The notes below the pieces were generated by a model. The model worked only from the letters and a program-made list of their open reading frames with translations. It did no database searches and was not told the origin of the DNA. From DASUXA01 sp036378155 (lineage in GTDB: Bacteria > Actinomycetota > Actinomycetes > Mycobacteriales > Micromonosporaceae), in contig DASUXA010000069.1 in assembly GCA_036378155.1 (NCBI GenBank), positions 1-15,512 on the forward strand: a stretch of DNA of 15,512 nt. The letters are read 5' to 3'. The translations under genes were made by a program, and so were the position numbers. Shown piece by piece: positions 1 to 7,947 of this stretch; position 1 is the stretch's first letter; every line of letters begins with the position of its first letter.

Positions 1-137
1 CACCGGCGACCTGGGGCGGGTACATGTTCTTCGGGGTGCGTCCGCTCGCCGGGATCGGCGTCCTCGCGATCGTCGCCGGTACGGTCCTCGCGGCATTGCC
101 GCGCACCGGACCGGTCCGCCTGCCGGCACCGGGGTGA
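1..137 (+). CDS. C-terminal fragment of an unidentified membrane protein
   Basis: An open frame enters from the left edge (codons in phase with position 3) and stops at TGA 135-137. The visible 44 residues contain one clear hydrophobic helix (LAGIGVLAIVAGTVLAAL) preceded by an aromatic Tyr-Met-Phe-Phe stretch and followed by a short Pro/Arg tail, as at the cytoplasmic end of a polytopic transporter. Codon use is high-GC like its neighbours. The family cannot be named from this piece; a major-facilitator-type transporter is one possibility. The gene ends 34 bp before the ilvB promoter and is probably unrelated to it. Confidence 0.55.
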   Translation, partial: PATWGGYMFFGVRPLAGIGVLAIVAGTVLAALPRTGPVRLPAPG

Positions 138-170
138 ACACGTAACGGCCTGCCCAAGATCTGGGACAGG

Positions 171-199
171 TTGACTCAGGGCGTGAGATGCGCGAGAGT
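171..199 (+). promoter_or_regulatory. Probable ilvBNC promoter (TTGACT-N17-GAGAGT)
   Basis: TTGACT at 171-176 matches the -35 consensus of the principal actinobacterial sigma factor in five of six positions. After exactly 17 nt comes GAGAGT at 194-199, a weak match to TANNNT. The predicted start, six or seven bases after the -10, falls on or next to the ATG at 206, so the leader transcript would have no 5' untranslated region. This is a sequence match only. Confidence 0.5.
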
Positions 200-205
200 A
201 AGCCC

Positions 206-241
206 ATGTCGTCGACCCGGTCGTCGCGAGTACTTACCTGA
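206..241 (+). CDS. Putative ilvB leader peptide (11 aa)
   Basis: ATG 206 to TGA 239-241 encodes MSSTRSSRVLT. The last sense codons are CGA GTA CTT ACC, giving adjacent Val and Leu codons just before the stop; CTT is a rare Leu codon in this DNA. The stop codon touches the first base of the downstream hairpin, the geometry expected if ribosome position controls leader folding. No strong ribosome binding site precedes it, but the promoter spacing would make the transcript leaderless. An alternative in-frame ATG at 188 would give a 17-residue peptide. Control by Val/Leu supply is inferred from known branched-chain operon leaders. Only two control codons is few, so this is not certain. Confidence 0.45.
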   Translation: MSSTRSSRVLT

Positions 242-268
242 GCGCACTCTCCCCGTTGAGAGTGCGCT
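241..268 (+). promoter_or_regulatory. Leader hairpin upstream of the ilvB terminator
   Basis: A perfect 11-bp inverted repeat: agcgcactctc (241-251) and gagagtgcgct (258-268) with a 6-nt loop cccgtt. It starts at the last base of the leader peptide stop codon and ends immediately before the terminator stem. It is likely the pause or competing hairpin of an attenuator. A GAGAGT at 194-199 could pair with the left arm as an alternative, but lies in the predicted -10 and so may not be transcribed. No strong antiterminator that pairs with the terminator arm is evident by eye. Confidence 0.6.
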
Positions 269-299
269 AGCCCCGTGCGTCGAGCACGAGGGCTTTTTT
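269..299 (+). terminator. Intrinsic terminator/attenuator ahead of ilvB
   Basis: The left arm agccccgtgc (269-278) pairs with gcacg plus gggct (284-294, one bulged A at 289) around a 5-nt loop. T294-T299 forms a run of six Ts. This is a canonical Rho-independent terminator lying between a promoter and its operon, so it most likely works as an attenuator of ilvBNC. It is the clearest U-tract terminator in the window; the other dyads lack a good T run. Confidence 0.75.
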
Positions 300-337
300 G
301 TTGCCCGGACGGCCCTCAGGAACGAAGGTCACAGAGC

Positions 338-2173
338 ATGACGAGACCGACTCCCGAAGTCCTCGCTCACCGTGCGCCCGGCGCGACGTCGCCGGTCGGC
401 GCGGCCCGCCCGGCGGCTCCGCCGGTATCCCAGGAGATGAGCGGCGCGATGGCGCTCGTGCGCTCGCTCGAGGCGCTCGGCGTCGACGTGGTCTTCGGGA
501 TCCCCGGCGGCGCGATCCTGCCCGCCTACGACCCGCTGTTCGACTCGAAGGTCCGGCACATTCTGGTACGGCATGAGCAGGGCGCGGGCCACGCGGCGTC
601 CGGGTACGCCCAGGCCACCGGCAAGGTCGGGGTGTGCATGGCGACCTCCGGTCCGGGCGCGACGAACCTGGTGACGCCGATCGCCGACGCGTACATGGAT
701 TCGATCGGGATCGTGGCGATCACCGGTCAGGTCGCGAAGACCGCGATCGGTACCGACGCCTTCCAGGAAGCCGACATCCAGGGCATCACGCTGCCCATCA
801 CGAAGCACAACTACCTGGTGCAGACCGGCGAGGAACTGCCGCGCATCCTCGCCGAGGCGTTCCACCTCGCGTCCACCGGTCGCCCCGGTCCCGTCCTCGT
901 CGACATCCCCAAGGACGTTCTGCAGAACCCGACGACGTTCACCTGGCCGCCCACATTGGACCTGCCCGGGTACCGCCCCACGCTGCACCCGCACGGCAAG
1001 CAGATCCGCGAGGCGGCGCGGCTGATGGTGTCGTCCCGCCGTCCGGTGCTGTACGTCGGCGGCGGCGTGCTGCGCGCCGGTGCCGCGCCCGCGCTGCGCA
1101 AGCTCGCCGAACTCACCGGTATCCCGGTGGTCACCACGCTCATGGCGCGGGGCGCGTTCCCCGATTCGCACCCGCAGCACCTCGGCATGCCGGGCATGCA
1201 CGGCAGCGTCGGCGCGGTGTACGCCCTGCAGAAGTCCGACCTGATCGTGGCGCTCGGCGCCCGGTTCGACGACCGGGTCACCGGGAAGTTGGACACGTTC
1301 GCGCCGCACGCGGCGGTGGTACACGCGGACATCGACCCCGCCGAGATCGGCAAGAACCGGGCGGCGGACGTGCCGATCGTCGGCGACGCCAGGTTCGTCA
1401 TCGAGGAACTGATCGCGGCGGTCAGCGCCGAACACGCCACCGGGCGTCAGGCGGACCTCGCCGACTGGTGGCGGCAGTTGGACGACATCCGGGGCCGGTA
1501 CCCGCTGGGCTGGGACGACCCGACGGACGGCACGCTCGCCCCGCAGTACGTGATCAAGAGGCTGGGCGAGATCGTCGGACCGGACGCGGTGTACGTGGCG
1601 GGCGTGGGTCAGCACCAGATGTGGGCGTCGCAGTTCATCTCGTACGAGCAGCCGGGCACCTGGCTCAACTCGGGCGGGCTGGGCACGATGGGTTTCGCGG
1701 TACCGGCGGCGATGGGCGCCAAGGTCGGCCAGCCGGACAAGGTGGTCTGGGCGATCGACGGCGACGGCTGTTTCCAGATGACCAACCAGGAACTGGCGAC
1801 CTGCGCGTTGGAGAACATCCCGATCAAGGTCGCGGTGATCAACAACGGGAACCTGGGCATGGTCCGGCAGTGGCAGACCCTGTTCTACAACGAGCGGTAC
1901 TCCAACACCGATCTCGGTACGCACAAGCACCGGGTACCGGACTTCGTGAAGCTCGCCGAGGCGCTGGGCTGCGTCGGGCTGCGCTGCGAGAGCGCCGCCG
2001 ACGTGGACAAGACGATCGAACTCGCCATGTCGATCAACGACGCGCCGGTCGTGATCGACTTCGTGGTCGGCAAGGACGCGATGGTGTGGCCGATGGTCGC
2101 CGCCGGTACCGGCAACGACGAGATCATGTTCGCGCGCGGGGTGCGCCCCATGTTCGATGAGGACGACATCTGA
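338..2173 (+). CDS. ilvB: Acetolactate synthase, large catalytic subunit
   Basis: This 611-residue ThDP enzyme condenses two pyruvates to acetolactate, or pyruvate and 2-ketobutyrate to acetohydroxybutyrate, the first common step to Val, Leu and Ile. Visible features are the N-terminal ThDP domain with FGIPGG and the catalytic Glu in HEQGAGHAA (about E80), a central FAD/Rossmann-like domain, and the C-terminal ThDP site GDG (475-477) followed 25 residues later by NN (502-503). Length is normal for the family. I chose ATG 338, not the upstream in-frame GTG 275, because 275 lies inside the leader terminator stem and GAAGG at 324-328 precedes 338. The stop overlaps the ilvN start (TGATG), implying translational coupling. 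Expression is probably controlled by the leader attenuator. Confidence 0.97.
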   Translation: MTRPTPEVLAHRAPGATSPVGAARPAAPPVSQEMSGAMALVRSLEALGVDVVFGIPGGAILPAYDPLFDSKVRHILVRHEQGAGHAASGYAQATGKVGVCMATSGPGATNLVTPIADAYMDSIGIVAITGQVAKTAIGTDAFQEADIQGITLPITKHNYLVQTGEELPRILAEAFHLASTGRPGPVLVDIPKDVLQNPTTFTWPPTLDLPGYRPTLHPHGKQIREAARLMVSSRRPVLYVGGGVLRAGAAPALRKLAELTGIPVVTTLMARGAFPDSHPQHLGMPGMHGSVGAVYALQKSDLIVALGARFDDRVTGKLDTFAPHAAVVHADIDPAEIGKNRAADVPIVGDARFVIEELIAAVSAEHATGRQADLADWWRQLDDIRGRYPLGWDDPTDGTLAPQYVIKRLGEIVGPDAVYVAGVGQHQMWASQFISYEQPGTWLNSGGLGTMGFAVPAAMGAKVGQPDKVVWAIDGDGCFQMTNQELATCALENIPIKVAVINNGNLGMVRQWQTLFYNERYSNTDLGTHKHRVPDFVKLAEALGCVGLRCESAADVDKTIELAMSINDAPVVIDFVVGKDAMVWPMVAAGTGNDEIMFARGVRPMFDEDDI

Positions 2174-2688
2174 TGAGCAAGCACACGCTGTCGGTACTGG
2201 TGGAGAACAAGCCGGGCGTGTTGGCCCGGGTCGCCGGGCTGTTCTCCCGGCGCGGCTTCAACATCGACTCGTTGGCGGTCGGTGAGACCGAGCACCCGCA
2301 GGTCTCCCGGATCACGATCGTGGTCAACGCCGAGGACTCGCCGTTGGAGCAGGTGACGAAGCAGCTCAACAAGCTGGTCAACGTCATCAAGATCGTCGAG
2401 CTGGAACCGGACGTCTCGGTACAGCGGGAACTGCTGCTGGTCAAGGTGCGCGCGGATCGCGAACGGCGGACCCAGGTCCTGGAGACCGTCTCGCTGTTCC
2501 GCGCCCGAGTTGTGGACGTCGGCCCGGACACGCTGGTCATCGAGGCGACCGGGACCGGTGACAAGTTGGACGCGCTGCTGCGCGACCTCGAACCGTACGG
2601 AATCAAGGAGATGGTGCAGTCCGGGCTGGTCGCGATCGGCCGCGGTTCGCGCTCCATCACCGGGCCCGCGCTCCGGGCCGCAGCCTGA
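2173..2688 (+). CDS. ilvN: Acetolactate synthase, small regulatory subunit
   Basis: This 171-residue partner of IlvB stimulates the catalytic subunit and carries the valine feedback site. The N-terminal ACT domain (about residues 3-77) shows the typical LSVLVENKPGVLARVAGLF and GFNIDSLAVG segments. The C-terminal half (from about VQRELLLVKV) is the usual IlvN C-terminal domain. Length is normal for the single-ACT bacterial form. Its ATG shares a base with the ilvB stop, and ilvC starts 10 bp after its own stop, so the three genes form one operon. Valine sensitivity is known for the family, not shown by the sequence. Confidence 0.96.
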   Translation: MSKHTLSVLVENKPGVLARVAGLFSRRGFNIDSLAVGETEHPQVSRITIVVNAEDSPLEQVTKQLNKLVNVIKIVELEPDVSVQRELLLVKVRADRERRTQVLETVSLFRARVVDVGPDTLVIEATGTGDKLDALLRDLEPYGIKEMVQSGLVAIGRGSRSITGPALRAAA

Positions 2689-2698
2689 AGGGACAGTA

Positions 2699-3712
<1,014 letters not shown>

Positions 3713-3716
3713 GGTG

Positions 3717-3755
3717 CGGGTCGGGTGACGCCGCGCCGCGGCGTCACCCGACCCG
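3717..3755. terminator. Bidirectional dyad between ilvC and the convergent channel gene
   Basis: A perfect 19-bp inverted repeat (3717-3735 and 3737-3755, reading cgggtcgggtgacgccgcg on the left) around a single central base. It begins 4 bp after the ilvC stop and overlaps the last codons of the convergent gene, so it can serve both strands. There is no T run, as is common for actinobacterial terminators. Confidence 0.65.
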
Positions 3756-4370
3756 TCGCGGCTGCGTCCTCCGTCCCACCAGGACCTGGTTGAAGCAGTA
3801 GTACAAGGCGACCAGCAGATGGACGAGCAGGCACAGCCACGCGCTGAGAAAGGCGATCCCGACGATCAGCGCGTACACCACGGGTCCCGCCGCGAACCGC
3901 CAACTCGACCGGCGCGCGGCGGTCGTGTCGACCCCCTCGGCAAGCAGGCGCGGCCGGCGTACCGCGTAGGTGTACACGCCGCTGAAGGCGATCGCCATCG
4001 CGAGCATGACCAGGGAGTACACGACAGCCGCCGTGCGCGCGTCGCGTCCGGCCGTGAGGTACTCGGCGACCAGCGCCGTAGTGAACGGGATCGCCGCGAC
4101 GGTCATCAGCAGCAGCAGGTTGATGAACAGCAGAACGCGGTCGGCGGCACCGATGATCCGGAACACCTGGTGGTGGTTGACCCAGATGATGCCGATCACC
4201 AGGAAACTGACCGCGTACGCGAAGTAGTTGGGCCACTGGGTAGCCAGCGCGTGCCGCAGTGAGGTGCTGAGCGCGTCGCGGGCGGGGACCCGCAGGTCCA
4301 GCACCAGCAGGGTGATCGCGATCGCCATCACCCCGTCGCTGAACGCCTCGACGCGACCGGTCTCGTTCAT
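3744..4370 (-). CDS. TMEM175-family (DUF1211) predicted potassium channel
   Basis: A 208-residue integral membrane protein with about six hydrophobic helices. The first helix carries the family signature RxxxFSDxxxA (R6, F10, S11, D12) followed by IAITLLVLDL. Bacterial TMEM175 proteins are potassium-permeable channels of six helices per chain, and hydrophobic side chains of helix 1 form the pore constriction. The sequence supports the fold; conductance is known only for relatives. I chose ATG at 4370 because AAGGA stands five bases upstream on the minus strand and the family motif starts within ten residues. The longer open frame to 4529 adds a polar, non-family extension. It converges with ilvC and is divergent from the small gene at 4547. 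Confidence 0.85.
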   Translation of the reverse strand: MNETGRVEAFSDGVMAIAITLLVLDLRVPARDALSTSLRHALATQWPNYFAYAVSFLVIGIIWVNHHQVFRIIGAADRVLLFINLLLLMTVAAIPFTTALVAEYLTAGRDARTAAVVYSLVMLAMAIAFSGVYTYAVRRPRLLAEGVDTTAARRSSWRFAAGPVVYALIVGIAFLSAWLCLLVHLLVALYYCFNQVLVGRRTQPRRVG

Positions 4371-4534
4371 CCCGTCCTTGTAGCACGCGGCGACGACCTC
4401 CGGCGGGGATGCCTCGTCCGAGGCGTACCCGAGTCGGGATGTACGCACATCACGAGCGTTGTGCGGTCTGGGAGGCATGTGCGCCGCGCGGCGGGGTTCG
4501 TCGGCGCGGGCACCCTCGGACGGCGGCAATCCGC

Positions 4535-4540
4535 TACGGT
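4535..4540 (+). promoter_or_regulatory. -10 element of a leaderless promoter
   Basis: TACGGT (TANNNT) ends exactly six bases before the GTG at 4547. That places the expected transcription start on the first base of the start codon. No convincing -35 is seen. Confidence 0.45.
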
Positions 4541-4546
4541 GCGGGC

Positions 4547-4921
4547 GTGCCGACCCGGATCGTCGCCCTGAAGCTGGGGACTCTGCTCGCCGTCGTCACC
4601 GTCGCCGCGCTGGCCGGTGGTGCGGTCGGATACCTGCTTCCGTCGTCCCACGCGACGCCGCGAGTCGTCCGGGGCACCATCGTCGCCGTCGACGCCACCG
4701 GCGACGCGATCGGGTTCCGCGCCGCCTCCGAGGGTCCGGGCGAAGGCGGACACGGGTACGCGGTCGACACCGCGCAGTGGATCGACCGGGACGGACACCG
4801 GCGCGGCGACAAGCCGATCGACTGCGTCACGCCCCTGTCGCCGCGCCACCGCGAGGTCGAACTCGGGATCGTCGACGTGGACCGGGTGCCCGTCGTGGTC
4901 TGGGTGCGCTGCCTCGACTAG
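4547..4921 (+). CDS. Small membrane-anchored protein of unknown function
   Basis: This 124-residue protein has a short basic N-terminus, one hydrophobic segment at about residues 11-31 (signal anchor or uncleaved signal), and an exported domain of about 90 residues. The exported part begins RGTIVAVDATGDAIGF and ends VPVVVWVRCLD, alternating beta-strand-like segments that suggest a small beta barrel. Two cysteines (C93, C122) could form a disulfide outside the cell. I do not recognise a named family. The GTG start is chosen from the TANNNT box six bases upstream and because it leaves the hydrophobic segment near the N-terminus. An in-frame ATG at 4409 would add 46 Arg-rich residues with poor codon character. 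Confidence 0.6.
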   Translation: MPTRIVALKLGTLLAVVTVAALAGGAVGYLLPSSHATPRVVRGTIVAVDATGDAIGFRAASEGPGEGGHGYAVDTAQWIDRDGHRRGDKPIDCVTPLSPRHREVELGIVDVDRVPVVVWVRCLD

Positions 4922-4944
4922 CCGGGCGGCGAGGCGCCGATCCC

Positions 4945-4969
4945 GCCCCCGGCGCCGGCCGCCGGGGGC
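4945..4969. terminator. GC-rich hairpin between convergent genes
   Basis: A perfect 9-bp stem, gcccccggc (4945-4953) with gccgggggc (4961-4969), and a 7-nt loop. It lies in the 61-bp gap between the small membrane protein gene and the NUDIX gene and could act on both strands. It lacks a T tract. Confidence 0.5.
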
Positions 4970-4982
4970 GCGAGCCAACGCG

Positions 4983-5432
4983 TCAGTCGAGCAGCGCGCC
5001 CAGCATCGGTCGGTACGAGGGGTGCGCCAGCGCGAGGTCGTCGAGGTCGGCGGCGCGGAACCAGCCCAACTCGTCGTGTTCCTCGGGACACAGATTGACC
5101 GGTGTACCCGCCCATCGCGGTACCCGCCAGACGGTCAGCCGAACCGCGCCGTCGCCGGAAGCGTCGGGCAGATCAATCCCGCGAAGCGCTACGCATTCGC
5201 TCTGGACGATCTGTACGCCGAGTTCCTCGCGAAGCTCGCGGGCCAGCGCGTCCGACTCCGACTCTCCGGGCTCGACGTGTCCGCCCGGAAGATCCCAGAC
5301 ATCGGGGTACCAGCGACGGGAGGGGCAGCGGTGACCGAGCAGGACGCGACCGGAGGCGACCAGCGCGCCCGCGACGACGTGAGGCACCTGTGGAGGATGC
5401 CACGGCGTGTCGCCGTTTGTGAGGCCACTCAC
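4983..5432 (-). CDS. NUDIX hydrolase
   Basis: A 149-residue NUDIX protein. The box GX5EX7REUXEEXGU is complete at residues 51-73: G51, E57, R65, E66, E69, E70, G72. These residues bind the metal and catalyse hydrolysis of a nucleoside diphosphate linked to a variable group. The preceding VLLGHRCPSRRWYPDVWDLP segment resembles the MutT-like ADP-ribose/8-oxo-dGTP group, but the substrate cannot be decided from sequence. The C-terminal part ends in the common ELGWF helix region. The start is uncertain: GTG 5432 gives a normal-length protein, and a GTG in QVPHVV, 15 codons downstream, is possible. The frame stays open far upstream opposite serA, which is a shadow. Confidence 0.85.
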   Translation of the reverse strand: MSGLTNGDTPWHPPQVPHVVAGALVASGRVLLGHRCPSRRWYPDVWDLPGGHVEPGESESDALARELREELGVQIVQSECVALRGIDLPDASGDGAVRLTVWRVPRWAGTPVNLCPEEHDELGWFRAADLDDLALAHPSYRPMLGALLD

Positions 5433-5468
5433 CCCGGTATCGGGCTGAGGGTGCGACGAACCGGGGCC

Positions 5469-5474
5469 TACGAT
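5469..5474 (+). promoter_or_regulatory. Candidate -10 element for serA
   Basis: TACGAT fits TANNNT and would give a 5' untranslated region of about 75 nt before serA. The -35 region (around 5446) is not convincing. The serA start itself is well supported by GAGGAA at 5548-5553. Two imperfect tandem copies of GAATTCGC-like sequence (5530-5549) just precede that site. Confidence 0.25.
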
Positions 5475-5556
5475 CGGAAAGTCCGCCAGCGGGCGGCGGG
5501 AGCGCAGCGGCGCGTTCCACGCGGCACCTGAATTTCGCAGAATTCGCGAGGAATAC

Positions 5557-7149
5557 ATGAACCCTGTCGTCCTGATCGCCGAAGAACTCGCGCCCGCCGC
5601 GCTCGACGTGCTCAGCAACGACTTCGAGGTACGACACGTCGACGGCGCCGACCGCAGCGCGCTGCTGCCCGCCCTGGCCGACGTCAACGCGGTGATCGTG
5701 CGCAGCGCGACGCAGATCGACGCCGAGGCGATCGCCGCCGCGCCGAAGTTGAAGGTCGTCGCTCGCGCCGGGGTCGGTCTCGACAACGTCGACGTGCCGG
5801 CAGCCACCTCCCGTGGCGTGATGGTGGTCAACGCCCCCACCTCGAACATCGTCTCCGCCGCCGAGCAGGCGATCGCCCTGCTGCTGGCGGTCGCCCGCAA
5901 CACCGCCTCGGCGTGCGCCGCGCTCAAGGCGGGGGAGTGGAAGCGCTCGAAGTACACCGGCGTCGAGATCCAGGGCAAGACGGTGGGCGTGGTCGGACTG
6001 GGTCGCATCGGCGTCCTGTTCGCCCAGCGGATGGCCGCGTTCGGCACCCGACTGATCGCCTACGACCCGTACGTCCAGCCGGCGCGCGCCGCCCAGCTCG
6101 GGGTACGGCTGGTCGGTCTCGAGGAGCTGCTGCGCGAGTCCGACTTCATCTCGATCCACCTGCCGAAGACCCCGGAAACCGTCGGACTGATCGGCGCGAA
6201 GGAGTTGGCGCTGGTCAAGCCCGGCGTACGGATCGTCAACGCGGCTCGGGGCGGACTGATCGACGAGCAGGCGCTCGCCGACGCGATCGCCGAGGGGCGG
6301 GTCGCCGGGGCGGGCATCGACGTGTACGCCAAGGAGCCGTGCACCGCGTCCCCGCTGTTCGCCTTCGACAACGTGGTCGCCACCCCGCACCTCGGCGCGT
6401 CCACAGCCGAAGCGCAGGACAAGGCGGGTCTCGCCGTGGCTCGCAGCGTCAAGCTGGCGCTGCAGGGTGAGTTCGTACCGGACGCGGTGAACGTCCAGGC
6501 CGGCGGCATCGTCGCCGAGGAGGTACGCCCCCTGCTGCCGCTCGCCGAGCGGCTCGGCAAGGTGTTCACGGCGGTCGCCGGCGGCGTCGCCGCCTCGGTC
6601 GCCGTCGAGGTACGCGGCGAGATCGTCGCCAACGACGTGTCGGTGCTCCGGCTCGCCGCGACGAAGGGTCTGTTCGCCACGGTCGTCGAGGAGCAGGTCA
6701 CCTACGTCAACGCGCCGCTGCTCGCGGCGGACCGGGGCGTCGAGGTCGACTTGACCATCGCGCCCGAGTCGATCGACCACCCGGTACTGGTGACCGTGCG
6801 CGGCGCGCTGCCCGACGGTCGCGTGGTCAGCGTCTCCGGTACGCTCAGCGGCCCCCGCGAGCAGTTGAAGCTCACCGAGGTGGACGGTTTCGACGTGGAA
6901 CTGGCAGCCGACGGCGTGCTGCTGTTCTTCCGGTACCAGGACCGCCCCGGCGTGGTCGGCACCGTGGGTTCGATTCTCGGCGAGGCGGGCGTCAACATCG
7001 CCGGTATGCAGGTGGCGCGGCGCGAGGCGGGCGGCGAGGCGCTGATGGCGCTCACCGTCGACTCGCCGGTCGGGGTCGACCTGCTGGACCGGTCCGCCGC
7101 GTCGATCGGGGCGACCACCGCGTCCACGGTCAACCTGTCCGAGGAGTGA
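5557..7149 (+). CDS. serA: D-3-phosphoglycerate dehydrogenase
   Basis: This 530-residue cytosolic enzyme oxidises 3-phosphoglycerate to 3-phosphohydroxypyruvate with NAD+, committing carbon to serine. The nucleotide-binding loop is GLGRIG (147-152). The catalytic triad of the 2-hydroxyacid dehydrogenase family is visible as R231 (ARGGLID), E260 (AKEP) and H278 (TPHLGAS). After the catalytic part comes the extra domain of the long (type I) enzymes and then a C-terminal ACT domain from about residue 455 (FFRYQDRPGVVGTVGSIL), the usual site of serine inhibition. Length matches the mycobacterial-type long form. ATG 5557 follows GAGGAA. Its TGA directly touches the convergent apbE stop with no spacer. 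Confidence 0.97.
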   Translation: MNPVVLIAEELAPAALDVLSNDFEVRHVDGADRSALLPALADVNAVIVRSATQIDAEAIAAAPKLKVVARAGVGLDNVDVPAATSRGVMVVNAPTSNIVSAAEQAIALLLAVARNTASACAALKAGEWKRSKYTGVEIQGKTVGVVGLGRIGVLFAQRMAAFGTRLIAYDPYVQPARAAQLGVRLVGLEELLRESDFISIHLPKTPETVGLIGAKELALVKPGVRIVNAARGGLIDEQALADAIAEGRVAGAGIDVYAKEPCTASPLFAFDNVVATPHLGASTAEAQDKAGLAVARSVKLALQGEFVPDAVNVQAGGIVAEEVRPLLPLAERLGKVFTAVAGGVAASVAVEVRGEIVANDVSVLRLAATKGLFATVVEEQVTYVNAPLLAADRGVEVDLTIAPESIDHPVLVTVRGALPDGRVVSVSGTLSGPREQLKLTEVDGFDVELAADGVLLFFRYQDRPGVVGTVGSILGEAGVNIAGMQVARREAGGEALMALTVDSPVGVDLLDRSAASIGATTASTVNLSEE

Positions 7150-7947
7150 TCAGGCCGGGCCGGCGACCCGCAACCGGGCCACCCCCTGGGTGTAGGTACC
7201 GGTGAGGTCGTCGGCCACGGTCAACGCCTCGCAGCCGTCCGGGGTCGGGAACCACGCCAGTCCGGGCTGCCCGGCCGCGTACAACGCGGTCGCGTAGGCG
7301 TCGGCGGTACCCAGGTCGGGACCGACCACGGTGGCTGACGCCACCCGTGGCACGGTCGCCGGCTCGCCGGTGTGTGGGTTGACGATGTGCTCGCCCCGCT
7401 CGTACCCGGCGGACGTGGCGACCGCCCCGTGCGTCATCGCGAGCACCATCACCACCGAACGCGGATCGTGCGGGTTGCGGATACCGACCCGCCACGGTCC
7501 GCCGTGCGGCGCGGTACCGCGCACCACGATGTCGCCGCCCCCGTTGACGGCGAAGTCGCTGATGCCGACGTCGGCGAGCCGCGCGGCGGCACGCTCGACC
7601 GCCCAGCCCTTGACCAGACCGCTCGGGTCGAAGCCGCCCGGTACCGCCCAGGCGTCGAACCAGCCGTCGGTGGCGGCGCGCATCGCCGCGCACCGGTCGA
7701 TCACCTCGACCAGTCGCGGCGGGTACGTCTCCGGCCGCAGCTCGCCCCGACGCACCCGGGCGACCAGCGAATCGTCGCGGTACGGGCTGAACTCCCGGTC
7801 GACCCGGCGCAACTCGTCCACAGCGGAACCGAGCGCGGCACGTACCTCGGCGCGTCGCATGCCCCGCGGCGCGGTCAGACAGAACGAGAACACCGTGCCC
7901 ATGACCTGGGCGGTGTCGCGGATTACGGCACGCTCCACGGTGGTCAT
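7150..7947 (-). CDS. apbE: FAD:protein FMN transferase (ApbE family)
   Basis: This 265-residue enzyme attaches FMN from FAD covalently to Ser/Thr of a target protein. Family motifs in order: MGT at 16-18, DPSGLVKGWAV (107-117), NGGGDIVVRG (135-144), ATSAGYERG (177-185) with HIVNPHTG after it, and ADAYATAL (215-222). No lipobox or signal peptide is visible, so it is predicted to be cytoplasmic, unlike many Gram-negative ApbE lipoproteins. Its ATG overlaps the stop of the FMN-binding protein gene by four bases (ATGA), so the enzyme is translationally coupled to its probable substrate. The open frame continues upstream to 9696 only because it shadows neighbouring genes. Confidence in family is high; the substrate is inferred from the operon. 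Confidence 0.93.
   Translation of the reverse strand: MTTVERAVIRDTAQVMGTVFSFCLTAPRGMRRAEVRAALGSAVDELRRVDREFSPYRDDSLVARVRRGELRPETYPPRLVEVIDRCAAMRAATDGWFDAWAVPGGFDPSGLVKGWAVERAAARLADVGISDFAVNGGGDIVVRGTAPHGGPWRVGIRNPHDPRSVVMVLAMTHGAVATSAGYERGEHIVNPHTGEPATVPRVASATVVGPDLGTADAYATALYAAGQPGLAWFPTPDGCEALTVADDLTGTYTQGVARLRVAGPA

Noticed and set aside
138..337. T-box riboswitch upstream of ilvB
   Set aside because: No T-box bulge sequence or specifier loop is recognisable, and the leader from the predicted start is too short for one.
329..1930. Long minus-strand open frame opposite ilvB
   Set aside because: Its protein is Arg/His/Asp-rich without any domain, as expected for the antisense of a high-GC gene; ilvB on the plus strand has complete family motifs.
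4409..4546. N-terminal extension of the small membrane protein to ATG 4409, and small dyads at 4410-4423 and 4438-4451
   Set aside because: The extension is Arg-rich and would bury the signal anchor. The short dyads are within what chance gives in GC-rich DNA and have no clear placement relative to a promoter.
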